A stretch of 64,000 bases of DNA from Pomphorhynchus laevis (Eukaryota; Acanthocephala; Palaeacanthocephala; Echinorhynchida; Pomphorhynchidae), in assembly GCA_012934845.2 (NCBI GenBank), contig WNNJ02000030.1, forward strand, positions 30,538 to 94,537. Reading direction: 5' to 3'. The notes under the pieces were generated by a model that had not been told where the DNA came from, made no database searches, and worked only from the letters and a program-made list of their open reading frames with translations. Positions 32,780 to 43,989 of the stretch are shown piece after piece. The position numbers and the translations under genes were made by a program. Numbering within the stretch: the first letter of the stretch is position 1; each line of letters starts with the position of its first letter.

Positions 32780-34220
32780 TTGAAAAATAAACATCTTGCA
32801 AATTCTGACGTACTGCTTTTAGGATATTGAGAATATCAAAACGGCGAGCATATGAGATGGCCTAAGCGAATTCAGTATCTAGGCATCCTAAAATGTTTTA
32901 GTCTTATGTGAGGTGGCGTAAAGTTTCCTATTCAATTTCCGTATTACGTGTAGGTGATGGTATGTGCAGTCTCAATATGAAGTGACTGAGAGCTTTGCGG
33001 ATATATTTCAATTATGTAGCACGTCATTCTCTTTAACGGACGAAGCTCAACTTAAAATTTTTACTTCATCCTCCCTGATCGTGACTCCATTTTGGGTTAA
33101 GTTTTGCATTAAGTTTTTCTTCATTTCTGCTTCAGGTCTTGATGGCATTAGTCCATATCTCTTACGCCTTTTGAGCTCTCAACTCATTTACCATCCCGCA
33201 GTTTTGTTCCAGCAGTTTTAAATAGACAAGAAACACCGATGGATCGAAATGAAGTGAATGTATTACCAATTTGTAAGGCAATCGTTCGAATCCCTGTAAA
33301 CTGTAGGCATGTTATTTTAACAAGTCGTGCTAGTAAAATCGTAAAGTGTATTATTAGCAAACACATCGCATCTTATTTATAGAGTTCAAATCATTTATCT
33401 GTGACCCAACACTGCTTTTGTAAAGATCGTGTTTGACAATATGCTATTTGCTAGGTAATCATGGGTAGATTTAGCATATAGAACTACGATCACATTTGGT
33501 TCTTTGACTTTAGTCGGGGCGTTTGAACGTGTTCCACCTGTTCTTCTTGAAACATTACGAAAGCTATCTTGTTTGATGTATATGGAATTTTCTCAGTAAG
33601 CGAAACTTTTGTGTTCGGGTAATAAACAGCTAATAATCTTGCGGCATAATTTCAGGTGTGCCTCAAGGGTATGTCTTGAGTCCTTTACTTTTCAACTTTT
33701 CATAAACACTCTTATGAAGACATTAAGTTGTGGATTACTTGCTTACGCAGACAATGCTAAGATTCACAGCCAAATAGTCTTGAGAAGATTAAAGTCATCT
33801 GCAAAATAAAATTGATAAAATATTCTCTTGGAATCGTGATCCTGGTCTAGTTTTTAATGTTCGAACATGCTATCATTTACGTGTAGGTAATTCAACTCTG
33901 TTTCGGAATATATGTTGAGATTAAATGCCATAGAAAGCGTAAATCGAGTTTTTAACATGAGAATTGTATGGGAACGTAATTTCAAAACAATTGCAGATAC
34001 AAATACGCACATTAAAAAGCTCGAAAATCGCTATTTATTATTAAGAACTGTTTTGTCTGACTAACGACACATTCATTTATATCTTTATTTGACACATTAG
34101 TCAGGCTACATATTGAATACGGTAATCATTCATCGTTTCCTTTAATTATAGGGTTAAAATCTGTTGGTTATAAAAACTTACAATATATAAAACATACAAT
34201 CGTCCAGCTTTAAGATCAGA
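32780..34220 (+). mobile_element. Jockey-like LINE fragment, RT region, decayed
   Basis: MCSQYEVTESFADIFQLCST then GLDGISPYLLRLLSS (33,140-33,190), an RT finger region with VRIPVNCRHVILTSRASKIV across frames, LLAYADNAKI at about 33,735 (the catalytic motif with the second Asp changed to Asn), and VRLHIEYGNHSSFP near 34,105. The layout equals the copy at 48.6-52.2 kb. Numerous stops and shifts. Confidence 0.75.
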
Positions 34221-34239
34221 TCACTGAGTATTCTTAGAT

Positions 34240-35430
34240 AACAAAAATTTTAACAGCTTAAACACAAATATATAAATGTTGTCAGTCTCTTCAACGACAA
34301 CAAAACGATAATATTCGAGACTTGAACTACGAAACAAATATCAACAACTTTCTCCTGACAATGTGTGCCAAGAAGAAAAACGTATCAAGAGGTAGGCAAA
34401 CAAATCATGGGATACCGATAAAAAACAGGAAATTCGAGTGTCCAAGTGGAATGTTCAATTAGCGGTTGTTAAATTTGGACATCGGTAACACAAATTTGTG
34501 ATTTAGTTGATGATACTGGTGACGGGTCATCATTCTATTGCAGATTTTGTGCGGTGAAGCAAATCAATGTGTTGGTTGAACGCTTAAAGCAATTGGAAAA
34601 TGCATTACAGTGTGACGAATTTTCTCAAGTTCCAAATGGATATATCCCGGTAAACGCTGTTTCTACCGTATGCGTATCAGCTAAATGCAATCTACATAAA
34701 CATGCTACCTTGGCCAACATACCCAAATCACAGTCTGGTAGTAATAAAAACGGGTGGAAAACGACGAACCGAACGTATATGCTGTCCGCTCAGAAATGGC
34801 TCACAACTCGCAGCAATACCACTCGGATTCGACCTACTCGATGTCAAACACTACTGTTCCGCTACAACAACATTCGATAACATAATCACAGACAGCCAGC
34901 GAGCACGCATCTAGCGCTCGGGAACCCTACAAATTAATTCAGAATGAGGATCGTCCTGCAAAGAATTATTTGGAATCAAATGATCGATTAATAGATATTA
35001 GAGCAACAGACAGAGCAGACTAATCAATCCGATCGTCGCTCTGTTACTCAGAGAAATGTTATGCAGAAAGTGAGGGCTGATCAGTCTTTGAAATATGAAG
35101 ACAGGCATAAATGTATTATAATCAGTAATGTCAGGGAATTTTGAGCACTTAATAACCAATTGTCAACATACATGTCTGAATATTTTACAAATTCGAGCGG
35201 CATTCAGATTAGGCCGATTACTTAAGGATCATCCTCGGTTGCTTAAGTTCGTTCTGAATTCGACTAATACTGTCGACATCATTTTTCGACATTCTTTCCA
35301 TTTAAAAGGTTCTGGTATTCGGATTTTGAAAGAATTGAACCGGGATGTTCGTATTCGTTTATCTTCCGCTAAGACAGAGTTATCAAAAAGATTGTCTGCA
35401 CATGAACACGGTTGAATGATCAAAACTTTT
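34240..35430 (+). mobile_element. Jockey-like LINE ORF1 fragment
   Basis: Contains a PHD-finger-like Cys pattern (SSFYCRFCAVKQI near 34,530-34,570), followed by a short coiled-coil heptad run (VLVERLKQLENAL). At 35,128-35,415 there is an RRM/C-terminal-like block: RLLKFVLNSTNTVDIIF, RILKELNRDVRIRLSS. This order (Cys finger, coiled coil, RLLK block) is usual for ORF1 of CR1/Jockey-group LINEs. Broken in the middle. Confidence 0.7.
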
Positions 35431-35449
35431 CAAGATGTGCGGAGCCGTC

Positions 35450-36010
35450 TGTACATTCGTTGGCTAGGACTACATACCTCCCTGCAACAGGATGACCTCC
35501 GCGATAGAGTGCCGGTATGATTAATGCATCCGTGTTCTTCCAGTCAGGTACTAATGGTTCTTTCACATACGCTAATCATGTTGTAACGAACAGGATTCCA
35601 ATCTCTCAATCGAAACATAATCAACATAGAGTATACCACCTTGATGGTGTAGCCATATCGATAACTGACTCATATAAGGATCTTGGTGTTTGGGTACGAC
35701 GATATTTAAGCTTTACGCGGATGACCTAAAGATTTGGCGTCCAGTTGAGTCAAATAAAGATGCTCAATTACTCCAAGCTAATATTTATACTGTTTATTCA
35801 TAGTCGGTTTCGAATGGTCTCCAGCTCGATAATAAAAAATTTGCTTCCATGTGTATCTATCGATCAAAACATAATCAACATAGAGTATACCACGTTGATG
35901 GTTAGCCATATCGATAACCGACTCATATAAGGATCTTGGTGTTTGGATACGACGAGATTTAAGCACTAACATGCATACCGACTTTGTGTGCTCACAGGTC
36001 AGATGAGTCG
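35450..36010 (+). mobile_element. Jockey-like LINE RT remnants with internal direct repeat
   Basis: LYADDLKIW near 35,715 (across frames) and twice YH.DG..I...DSYKDLGVW. A segment of about 95 bp at 35,611-35,712 recurs at 35,866-35,962, so the part that normally follows the catalytic motif also sits before it. Confidence 0.75.
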
Positions 36011-36055
36011 TTGGTATTCTATTAAGTAAAAATTTTTCGTGATTACAACATCTTA

Positions 36056-36395
36056 CAATTATTCCTGTCAGTTCCAGATTATTCCTGTCAGTTCCAGATT
36101 ATTCCTGTCAGTTCCAGATTATTCCTGTCAGTTCCAGATTATTCCTGTCAGTTCCAGATTATTCCTGTCAGTTCCAGATTATTCCTGTCAGTTCCAGATT
36201 ATTCCTATCAGTTCCAGATTATTCCTGTCAGTTCCAGATTATTCCTGTCAGTTCCAGATTATTCCTGTCAGTTCCAGATTATTCCTGTCAGTTCCAGATT
36301 ATTCCTGTCAGTTCCAGATTATTCCTGTCAGTTCCAGATTATTCCTGTCAGTTCCAGATTATTACTGTCAGTTCCAGATTATTACTGTCAGTTCC
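36056..36395 (+). repeat. 20-bp tandem array, 17 copies
   Basis: The unit ATTCCTGTCAGTTCCAGATT repeats with an exact 20-bp period. Only isolated changes are seen (one ATTCCTATC near 36,201-36,210; ATTACTGTC in the last two units). It ends about 45 bp before the first ATG of the LINE ORF1 at 36,441. Since 20 is not a multiple of 3 and no frame has a stop, it produces a 131-codon open frame by chance. Confidence 0.97.
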
Positions 36396-39300
36396 GCTCG
36401 CTACGCTCGCGGATTGAGCTCAATCTATCGATAAAAGGTCATGCCTAAAAAAGCGCGATCTCAGATCCCTGTTCCTGATCAAGAATCTTCCACATCGGAA
36501 TGCAATGATGGTTATACCAGCTTTGAAGTTGGATGCGATTCCAAAGATTGCGATGTATGGACACTTGTTCGTGTTAAAATATCCGACCACTCGGTGTATA
36601 AACGTAAACATTTCACTTGCGGTTTTTGTACATCAGTACGACTACTACAGTTATCCTGCTCTTCTACTCCTGTATCACACACGACCACTCAGACCAATGC
36701 TGTTTTAGATGTTTCCCTCGCATCAACACCTGACTTCGCATCTTATAATCCCATTATTAAACCTACTCTCTCACACACTCCTCGTTCAACTACGTACCAA
36801 ACTTCCATTAATCTTTCTCATTCTAACAATGCTAACGATAAAGCTTTTCATCTAGTACCTCCTCTTTCCTATTCCTCCCCCAATCTAAATAAATCTCAAA
36901 CTTCTTTATTCTCTTCACGTACTTGTTACTCGACCTCTCCCGTATCACTTCTCAATAATTTACATCCTTCCATCAAAATCATTTCCAGTAACATTTCCGA
37001 TCAAGTGATTCAACACTCCATTCATGTCACTCATGCCCCAACCTATCTTAATTCTCCTTATTCTACCTCCCACGTAACACTTCCAAATAATGTACATCCT
37101 TAATTTAAAATCATCTCCAGTCACATCTCTGATCAATCGTTTCAACACCCCGCTCCTGTCACACTTGCTCCAACCAATATTAATTCTCTATCAAGCACCC
37201 CTGTCATTTCCACTTCTATCTGCTCATCTGCATCGACTCCTACCAGCTCTGTCCGTCCACCACTTCCACGAAATCGCTTTCCTTCGCGCGATCACTCTAT
37301 AATCATATCAAACTTAAAGCTTTCCGAATCTGATTCTCCACTATCTCCCCCTCGATAATGATGTATCTGCTTTCAGGTCTATCCTAGCAACCATTCTTCC
37401 TGATGATAACCCATCCCTCTTCAATAATATCGATCCTGTATCCTTTATTCGTTTAAACAAATCGACTAAATCCAATCATCTCAATCCTTTACTCTTAAAA
37501 ATCGTTTTCCGACAAAGTTCACATGCCTCTTCTGTACTCTCCCAACGCTTTAAACTTCTTACCACTTCATCTACTTGCCGTATCTTTCTTGACCGCTCCA
37601 CTTCTGATATTGCCCGGCTCAATTTAGCTCGTATTGAGAAACATCGACGTGAAACGAACGGCGAGTCATCCTTATATATACGTAAAATCAACGGAAATTT
37701 TCAAGTTGTTCACACAAGGCCAAAAATTCGATGGCGTCCCATCTCTCCCCCTTGTCTTCTTCGCTAGTCAATCTCGCTCCTAAGCATACTTTTCGTCTTA
37801 GTCTATTCAACACTCGCTCCATTCTTCATAAAGCTGATATGCTTCTCGATATCTTCGATCAATTATCTATCGATATTCTCTGCATTACCGAATCCTGGCA
37901 CTCTGACTCCGACGATCTTGCTATTCGTCGTCTATGTCGCTCTGGTTGTTCTCTAGTTGAATCAGCTCGTCAAATTGCATCTCATACATCTACTGCTTCT
38001 AACCATGGCGGTATTGTTGCCATTGCTCGTCACCCAATGCCTTTACGTAAAATTAACGTTAACATCCGTTACACCTCGTTCGAATTACTCATATGCAGAT
38101 TATCAACTCCTTTCCCTCTGGAACTTGTGATTGTATACCGTCCAGGTTCAGTTGCCCAATCACGTATCTTCTTTAATGACCTTGCAGATATTATGTCTCA
38201 CTGTTCATTGTCTTATACTCCTTCTTTTGTTCTCGGTGACTTTAACATTCGTCTTGATCGCCCGTCTGACTCTGACTCTATCACTTTAACTAATCTTTTT
38301 TTCTGATTTTAACTATAAATTACTTTCAACAAGCCCAACTCATATTCTCGGCGGTGCTCTCGACATCATTGCTGTTCCTAACTGCTTCAATGACTATACC
38401 TCCTTGTCAATTACTGATCCTGGTTTGTCCGATCATTTCCTTGTCACTCTTACTCTTACTCGTCCCCATCCTCCTTCTCCGCCTTTACCTTTATCTACAC
38501 CAAGTCGACCCTGGAAGCTTCTCGATATCCCTATCCTCTGCACAGCCTTACTCAATTCTTCACTTTTTTCACTTCCTCTTAACTATCTCTCTCCCGATAA
38601 TCTCTGCATTCTGTATGATTCTGAACTTACGTCGATCCTCAATAGCCTTCTGCCTAGTCGACTTCGACGTTTTCAGCGCTTGCGCCATGCTCCCTGGTTC
38701 GATTCTGAATGTAATCTTTCTAAGCGTCGACTCCGTCACTCTTTTCGTATGTATAAACGCTTTCTTAAACGTTCTCCCAACTCACTCCGTACAAATCTTC
38801 GTGATTCCTACTTTTCTCAACGCCGTTCATAACTCATTCTTATACGTACTAAACGTACTCTCTTTTGGCGAAATCAACTCAAGTCATCTTCCAACTCTAA
38901 ATCTCATTGGAAAATCTTAAACTCAATTCTTTCACGATCATCTACCCCTTGTAATATAAATCCTGATAAATTTTCTTCTTATCTACAAACTAAGCTATCT
39001 AATTTACTTTCCCTACTACCACTAGCCCCCTTGTACCCACTCTTCTCTTCAAATACTTCCCATCCAGAACTATTCCACCTTCTTCCCGTTTCGTCTGATG
39101 AAGTTTCTTTGGTTCTGCTGTCATTACCTAATAAAACCTCTCCTTCTGACCCAATTCCCACTTACTTGCTTAAAAATATCTGCCCCTCTATCTTACCCTT
39201 CCTAACTACATTGTTCAACTCGTCCATCCGTAGCCGTACATTTCCTTCAATCTGGAAATGCGCTACTGTTCGTCCTCTCATCAAAAAGCAATCTCTCGAC

Positions 39301-40725
39301 TCTTCACTACCATCTTCGTACCGTCCTATTTCACTTCTCCCAACTCTCTCTAAACTCCTTGAGCGTCTCGTTCTTAAGCAAGTTAATATATATATCTAGT
39401 TTCCTCTAACTTATTTCCTCCCTTCCAAGCCGATTTTCGCTCTAATTACTCTACCGAAATTGCATGTCTTAAAGTTTATAACGACTTACTCATATCGCGC
39501 GATCATAAATTATGTAGTGTCATAGTTTCTCTTGATCTATCGTCTGCTTTTGACATCGTCGATCACTCGATTCTTCTCCATCGCCTTCGTCATGATTATG
39601 GCTTCTCTTTACCCACTGTATCATGGTATTCTTCATATCTATCAAACCATACATTTCGCGTCTATTCTAACTCTTCTCTCTATCATCCTTCGTCCATTTC
39701 GTCCGGTGTTCCACAAGCCTCCGTATTAGGCCCTATGCTTTTCTCTCTTCTTCTCGGTGATTTGTCTTCAATTTCTCATAAATTTAAATTCCATGTTATG
39801 CAATATGCTGATGACATTCTCATCTATGATCATGCACCTGTTTATCGTATTCACGATCTTAGTGTTTCTGCTTCCGACTGTCTTGTCTCAATTTCCAATC
39901 ATCTTTCTTCCCTTCGCCTTTCTCTGAATCCTGATAAATCCAAAATTATGTGGATCCTACCTCAACGCCTCGGCTTCGAACTTCCCTCCGTATCATTAAA
40001 TTCTACAATTATTCCTATCGTTGATAATCTCGTTTTCCTAGGCTTCCATTTTGACAACCGACTTTCACTTAAACCTTTCGTTAGAGATAAAGTACGCTCA
40101 TCTACCTTGATACTCCGCAACTTCCGTCAAGTTCGTAGATTGATCGATTTCCCTTCTTGTATGACTCTAATATCTTCTCTCCTTTTTTCTAGACTCGATT
40201 ATTGTTTTAGTCTATTTTCCAACTCACCTAAATTCACTCTTCTTCCCCTACAACGCATCGTCAACGCAGCCGTCCGAATTCTCCTCCGTCTTCGTCGTTT
40301 TGATCATACATCCTACCATCTCTTGCTTCTCTCGATTTGCCTACAATTTATTGTCGTGTTCAAATTCGTCTTCTTATCGTTGCTTTCCGCCTTGTAACTC
40401 TTCATACCCCTTCATTTCTCAATCTTCCTTTTCTTGATAATTCTCGTCCTGTTTACTGTTCCTTGCGGTCCTGTAATTCCCTTCTTTTACATGTCCCAAA
40501 CTATTCTACCTCCTTTGGACTTCGCTCCTTCATTGTGGCTGCTCCTCTATCGTGGAACCATCTGCCCATTCATATACGCCAATCAACTTCCTTGCCGTGC
40601 TTCAAACGACAAATCCGATCCCATTTAAACAATTTATCTGCTTGACTTTTTCATTTTTGTTTGTGGACTTGTAAGCGTACAGCTTGTACGTATTTGCCAC
40701 ATTAAATAAATTCGTATTATTATTC
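36396..40725 (+). mobile_element. CR1/L2-like LINE, nearly full length
   Basis: ORF1 starts at 36,441 (MPKKARSQIPVPDQ): a PHD-like Cys pattern CDSKDCDVW..FTCGFC, a Ser/Thr/Pro-rich middle, then LLLKIVFRQSSHASSVLS...FLDRSTSDIARLNLARIE (37,490-37,640). ORF2 from about 37,731: APE endonuclease with [35 protein letters not shown] and GLSDHFLVTL; RT with YRPISLLPTLSKLLERLV (39,320), QYADDILIYDH at about 39,800 and LNPDKSKIMW; C-terminus WNHLPIHIRQSTSLPCFKRQ. The 3' end is CGTATTTGCCACATTAAATA and a short ATT tail. About six frame breaks. Confidence 0.9.
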
Positions 40726-40729
40726 TCCG

Positions 40730-41235
40730 TCGGTCGCTTTTAAACTTAGATATTGGTTGTTTTATGACCATTTCTAACGCTTTGATTCTAAGTATACTTT
40801 TATATGCTTCGCCATGCAGTTACCCTATTACTAAGGAAGAATTTAATCGCCTAGAAAATGTTTATCGCTGCGCCACGAGATTAGTCCGTACTGCCAGACA
40901 TTTGGAATATAGAGATAGACTTAGGTATCTAAAAATACATAGTCTTAGTTTCATGCGAATTCGTACTGATATGTGCCTCGTATGACATATTTTACATACT
41001 AAGGATCATCCATTGCGTCACTTGTTGAGATTACGAGATCAGCCCTCACCACGCAGACATTCCTTAATGCTTGGACACTATGCCTATGCCACATCCGTAT
41101 CTCACTTTTTGCACAGAGAGTTGTATCGGTATGGAATCAACTTTCCGATACGACTGTTAACTCTCGTAATATTCATGCGTTCACTCTGTAGTTGGATAAA
41201 GATTTAGCCGAGATAATCGATTGTGATTTGTGAAG
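40730..41235 (+). mobile_element. Jockey-like LINE, C-terminal fragment
   Basis: 40,764-40,985: ALILSILLYASPCSYPITKE and LENVYRCATRLVRTARHLEYRDR; 41,013-41,207: HLLRLRDQPSPRRHS. It matches the thumb and C-terminal region of the copy at 48.6-52.2 kb (VYAIQASFPVTKQE). It starts directly after the ATT tail of the preceding CR1/L2-like LINE. Confidence 0.75.
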
Positions 41236-41244
41236 TTTTACTTC

Positions 41245-41838
41245 GATTTCCTGTGATGGATAAACTTTTCGTTAGAGATAAACCTTTCGTCAGAGAAAAC
41301 TAAACCTTTCGTTAGAGATAAAGTACGCTCATCTGTCTTGATACTCCGCAAGCTCTGTCAAGTTCGTAGATTGATCGATTTACCTTCTTGTATGACTCTC
41401 ATATCTTCTCTCCTTTTTTCTAGACTCGATTATTGTCTTAGTCTATTTTTCAACTCACCTAAATCCACTCTTCTTACTTTACAACGCATCATCAACGCAG
41501 CCGTCCGAGTTCTCCTCCGTCTTCGTCGTTAATTTCTCAACCTTCCTTTTCTCGACAATTCTCGTAGTGTACTGTGCTCTGCGTTCCTATAATTCCCTTC
41601 TTTTACATGTCCCAAACTACTATTTCTTTTGGCCTCCGCTCCTTCGTTGTGGCTGCTCCTCTCTCGTGGAATAATCTACCCATTCGTATCTGCCAATCAA
41701 CATCAGTGCCGTGCTTTAAACGCCAAATCCAATTCTATTTCAACAATTAACTAATTAATCTGATTTTTGCTGTTCTTTTTTTGTTATTGGTCATGTAAGC
41801 GTGCAGTTGGCACGCATTTGCCACGTTAAATAAATTAT
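41245..41838 (+). mobile_element. CR1/L2-like LINE, 3' fragment with tail
   Basis: A short duplicated start (AACCTTTCGTTAGAGATAAA), then KLCQVRRLIDLPSCMTLISS, a deletion, and the C-terminal block ending CACGCATTTGCCACGTTAAA plus the ATTATTATT tail. Confidence 0.88.
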
Positions 41839-41845
41839 TATTATT

Positions 41846-42232
41846 GTCGTCTAAATTCGTCTTCTCATTGCTTTTCACTTTATAACTTATCATACCCCTT
41901 CATTTCTCAACCTTCCTTTTCTCGACAATTCTCTTACTGTGTATTGTGCTCTGAGTTCCCGTAATTCCCTTCTTTTACATATCCCAAACTACTCTACCTC
42001 TTTTGGCTTCCACTCTTTCATTGTGACTGCTTCTCTCTCGTGGAATCATCTTCCCATTCATATACACCAATCAAACTCAATGTCGTGTTTCAAACGCCAA
42101 ATCCGATCTTATTTAAACAATTTAAGAAATTTATCTGTATGACTTTTGCTGTGTTATTTTTATTAGTGGACTTGTAAACGTGCAGTTGGCACGCATTTGT
42201 TACTTTTAATAAATTATTATTGTTGTTATTCG
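41846..42232 (+). mobile_element. CR1/L2-like LINE, second 3' fragment with tail
   Basis: Begins in the tail of the previous copy (GTCGTCTAAATTCGTCTTCT) and ends in its own TAATAAATTATTATTGTTG tail. Includes NSLLLHIPNYSTSFGFHSF and LSWNHLPIHIHQSNSMSCFK. Confidence 0.88.
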
Positions 42233-42654
42233 GTTGGTTGTAGTATGTGGCAGTTTGGAAGAACATATAGTGTAAGTAAACGTCTTTTTATTAGTTGAAG
42301 ATATCACATGAGGCATTTATTGCGAATAAAAACAATCACTCATATCAGTAGATTCCAAGAATTCATGACAAACAATCCCATAATTATATTTCGAGAAATT
42401 TGGAGCATCCTGCAAATGCGTAACATCTAAACCACTGATTTTTAACTACTCAATTCATCGATAATACTTTGACACAAATTTTGTTCGTTATTCAAACATT
42501 GAATGAGTTTTATTTTTTGCCATGGTCATTAGTCTTATTGCTGGAATCTATTTTATTTATTGAAATTATTTTTGATAAATTTTATTTTATGAATCATGTT
42601 TCCAACTCTCTTCTCGAGTTTGTCAGCTTTTGACAGCTAAGCAAAGAAAAAAAG

Positions 42655-43830
42655 GCCGTCACTATGCTTTTAGCCTCAATATCCGATGTAGCCGGCATCA
42701 ATTGTAGCATACGTATATTTTTAATAAAGAAAAAATTGGCTTCATGTCCCAAAGACCTGCGGCTCGTTTCGATTCAAAACTCCCTCATATACGTCTACGA
42801 AAAAGCGCTTGCCCGTAGAATCCGCGATCGTTTAAGTTGGTGTAACTTAATCACACCGAGTTTTAATGGGTTTGTCAAAGGACATTCGGTACATTTAGCA
42901 ATTGGGGAAGTGCATCAGTTTTGTTAGGACAATAGTCATCAGCTTGTGTGGCTGTGTTTCTTGACTTTCCTGCTGCATAAAACCGCATCTCCATTCCATT
43001 TCTTATCTCCTCTCACAGGTCCCTCGCGCTGCCTGCGAGAATTGTTAACAGGGTGAAGATATTGCTGTACACCAAGCGGTTATACTATAAAGGCGACCCT
43101 GATGCACGTCAGTTCCATCTATTACAGGTGTGTCTCAGGGCACCCCATATTCTCCTATCTTATATCTTGAAACTCCATTGTTCTCTTTAAGGCCTTCAAA
43201 CGCGATTAACATCTTATAGTATATGCTGAGGATACCACATCCCTGCTTTCTGGACGCAGGTACAAAGATGTAGTCTCGGACATCAGCTGATTCTTTTTAA
43301 AATTAAAAGATCAGTTATGACCATCCAATCTTATTCTAAACTCTGAAAAATAGCAGGTAGTAGTCCTTTATGGCGCCTCTGCAACAAAAAAGAAACTTAA
43401 AAGATTAACACCCTCTGCAATTTCCTCCATTTTGCAGCCTCAACCACTCCCCATCTTCGAGAGTCGAGTAACATATATGGGGTTCACCTTTACGGTGAAC
43501 TGGTCGACAAAAGCTGATTTGGATAAACTTAAACGTATCCTGAAGAGAGCTATGGGTCTCAGAAACGGACCCAGCATTTGCCATTGAATAGGAATCAATT
43601 GCGCCTTTGTGGTACTTGGGTTATCTGAGGATTAGTCTTCTATAGAGGACGTCCCCCAGAGCAAATACTAAGGTTTCACAAGCTCATCATCTTGAGATTA
43701 TCGACCATAGTCCGGCTCGACTGGACTCTTATGGGATGATAGACACCGAATGGTTTAGTCGGAAGAAGGCGCGCTGGTGCGGCCGGGGGCTCAGATTTCT
43801 CAGGACCTAAGGTCATGAAAATGTAGAAGT
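42655..43830 (+). mobile_element. Unplaced non-LTR RT fragment
   Basis: 42,664-42,927 has the RT fingers: KKKLASCPKDLRLVSIQNSL and YEKALARRIRDRL...FNGFVKGHS. Further on in other frames come GVSQGTPYSPILYLE near 43,135 and a degraded catalytic region. The PKDLR.VSIQNS wording differs from the CR1/L2-like and Jockey-like copies here, so it is a separate family. Broken throughout. Confidence 0.65.
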
Positions 43831-43937
43831 TTCAAAAAGTTGTGTTTGGACAAATTGTAAAGAAGGTGACAATTTATCCTAGATTTAGTTTTTGTTTATT
43901 CTTTATCTAACGTTGTATTTTGTTAATAAAATTCGTA

Positions 43938-43970
43938 TTTTGTGGATTATTAAATGAATAATCCACAAAA
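43938..43970. repeat. 14-bp perfect hairpin
   Basis: TTTTGTGGATTATT, a 5-base loop, then AATAATCCACAAAA, just before the start of the Naiad-like copy. Confidence 0.85.
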
Positions 43971-43989
43971 ACTGTGAACTTAGTTCGTA

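Noticed and set aside
33735-33765. YADN as a novel RT catalytic motif
   Set aside because: It lies in a heavily decayed LINE copy. The intact relatives here read FADD, so it is a point change in a dead copy.
36039-36434. 131-codon open frame over the 20-bp array
   Set aside because: It reads as an endlessly repeated peptide because no frame of the 20-bp unit contains a stop. There is no other sign of coding.
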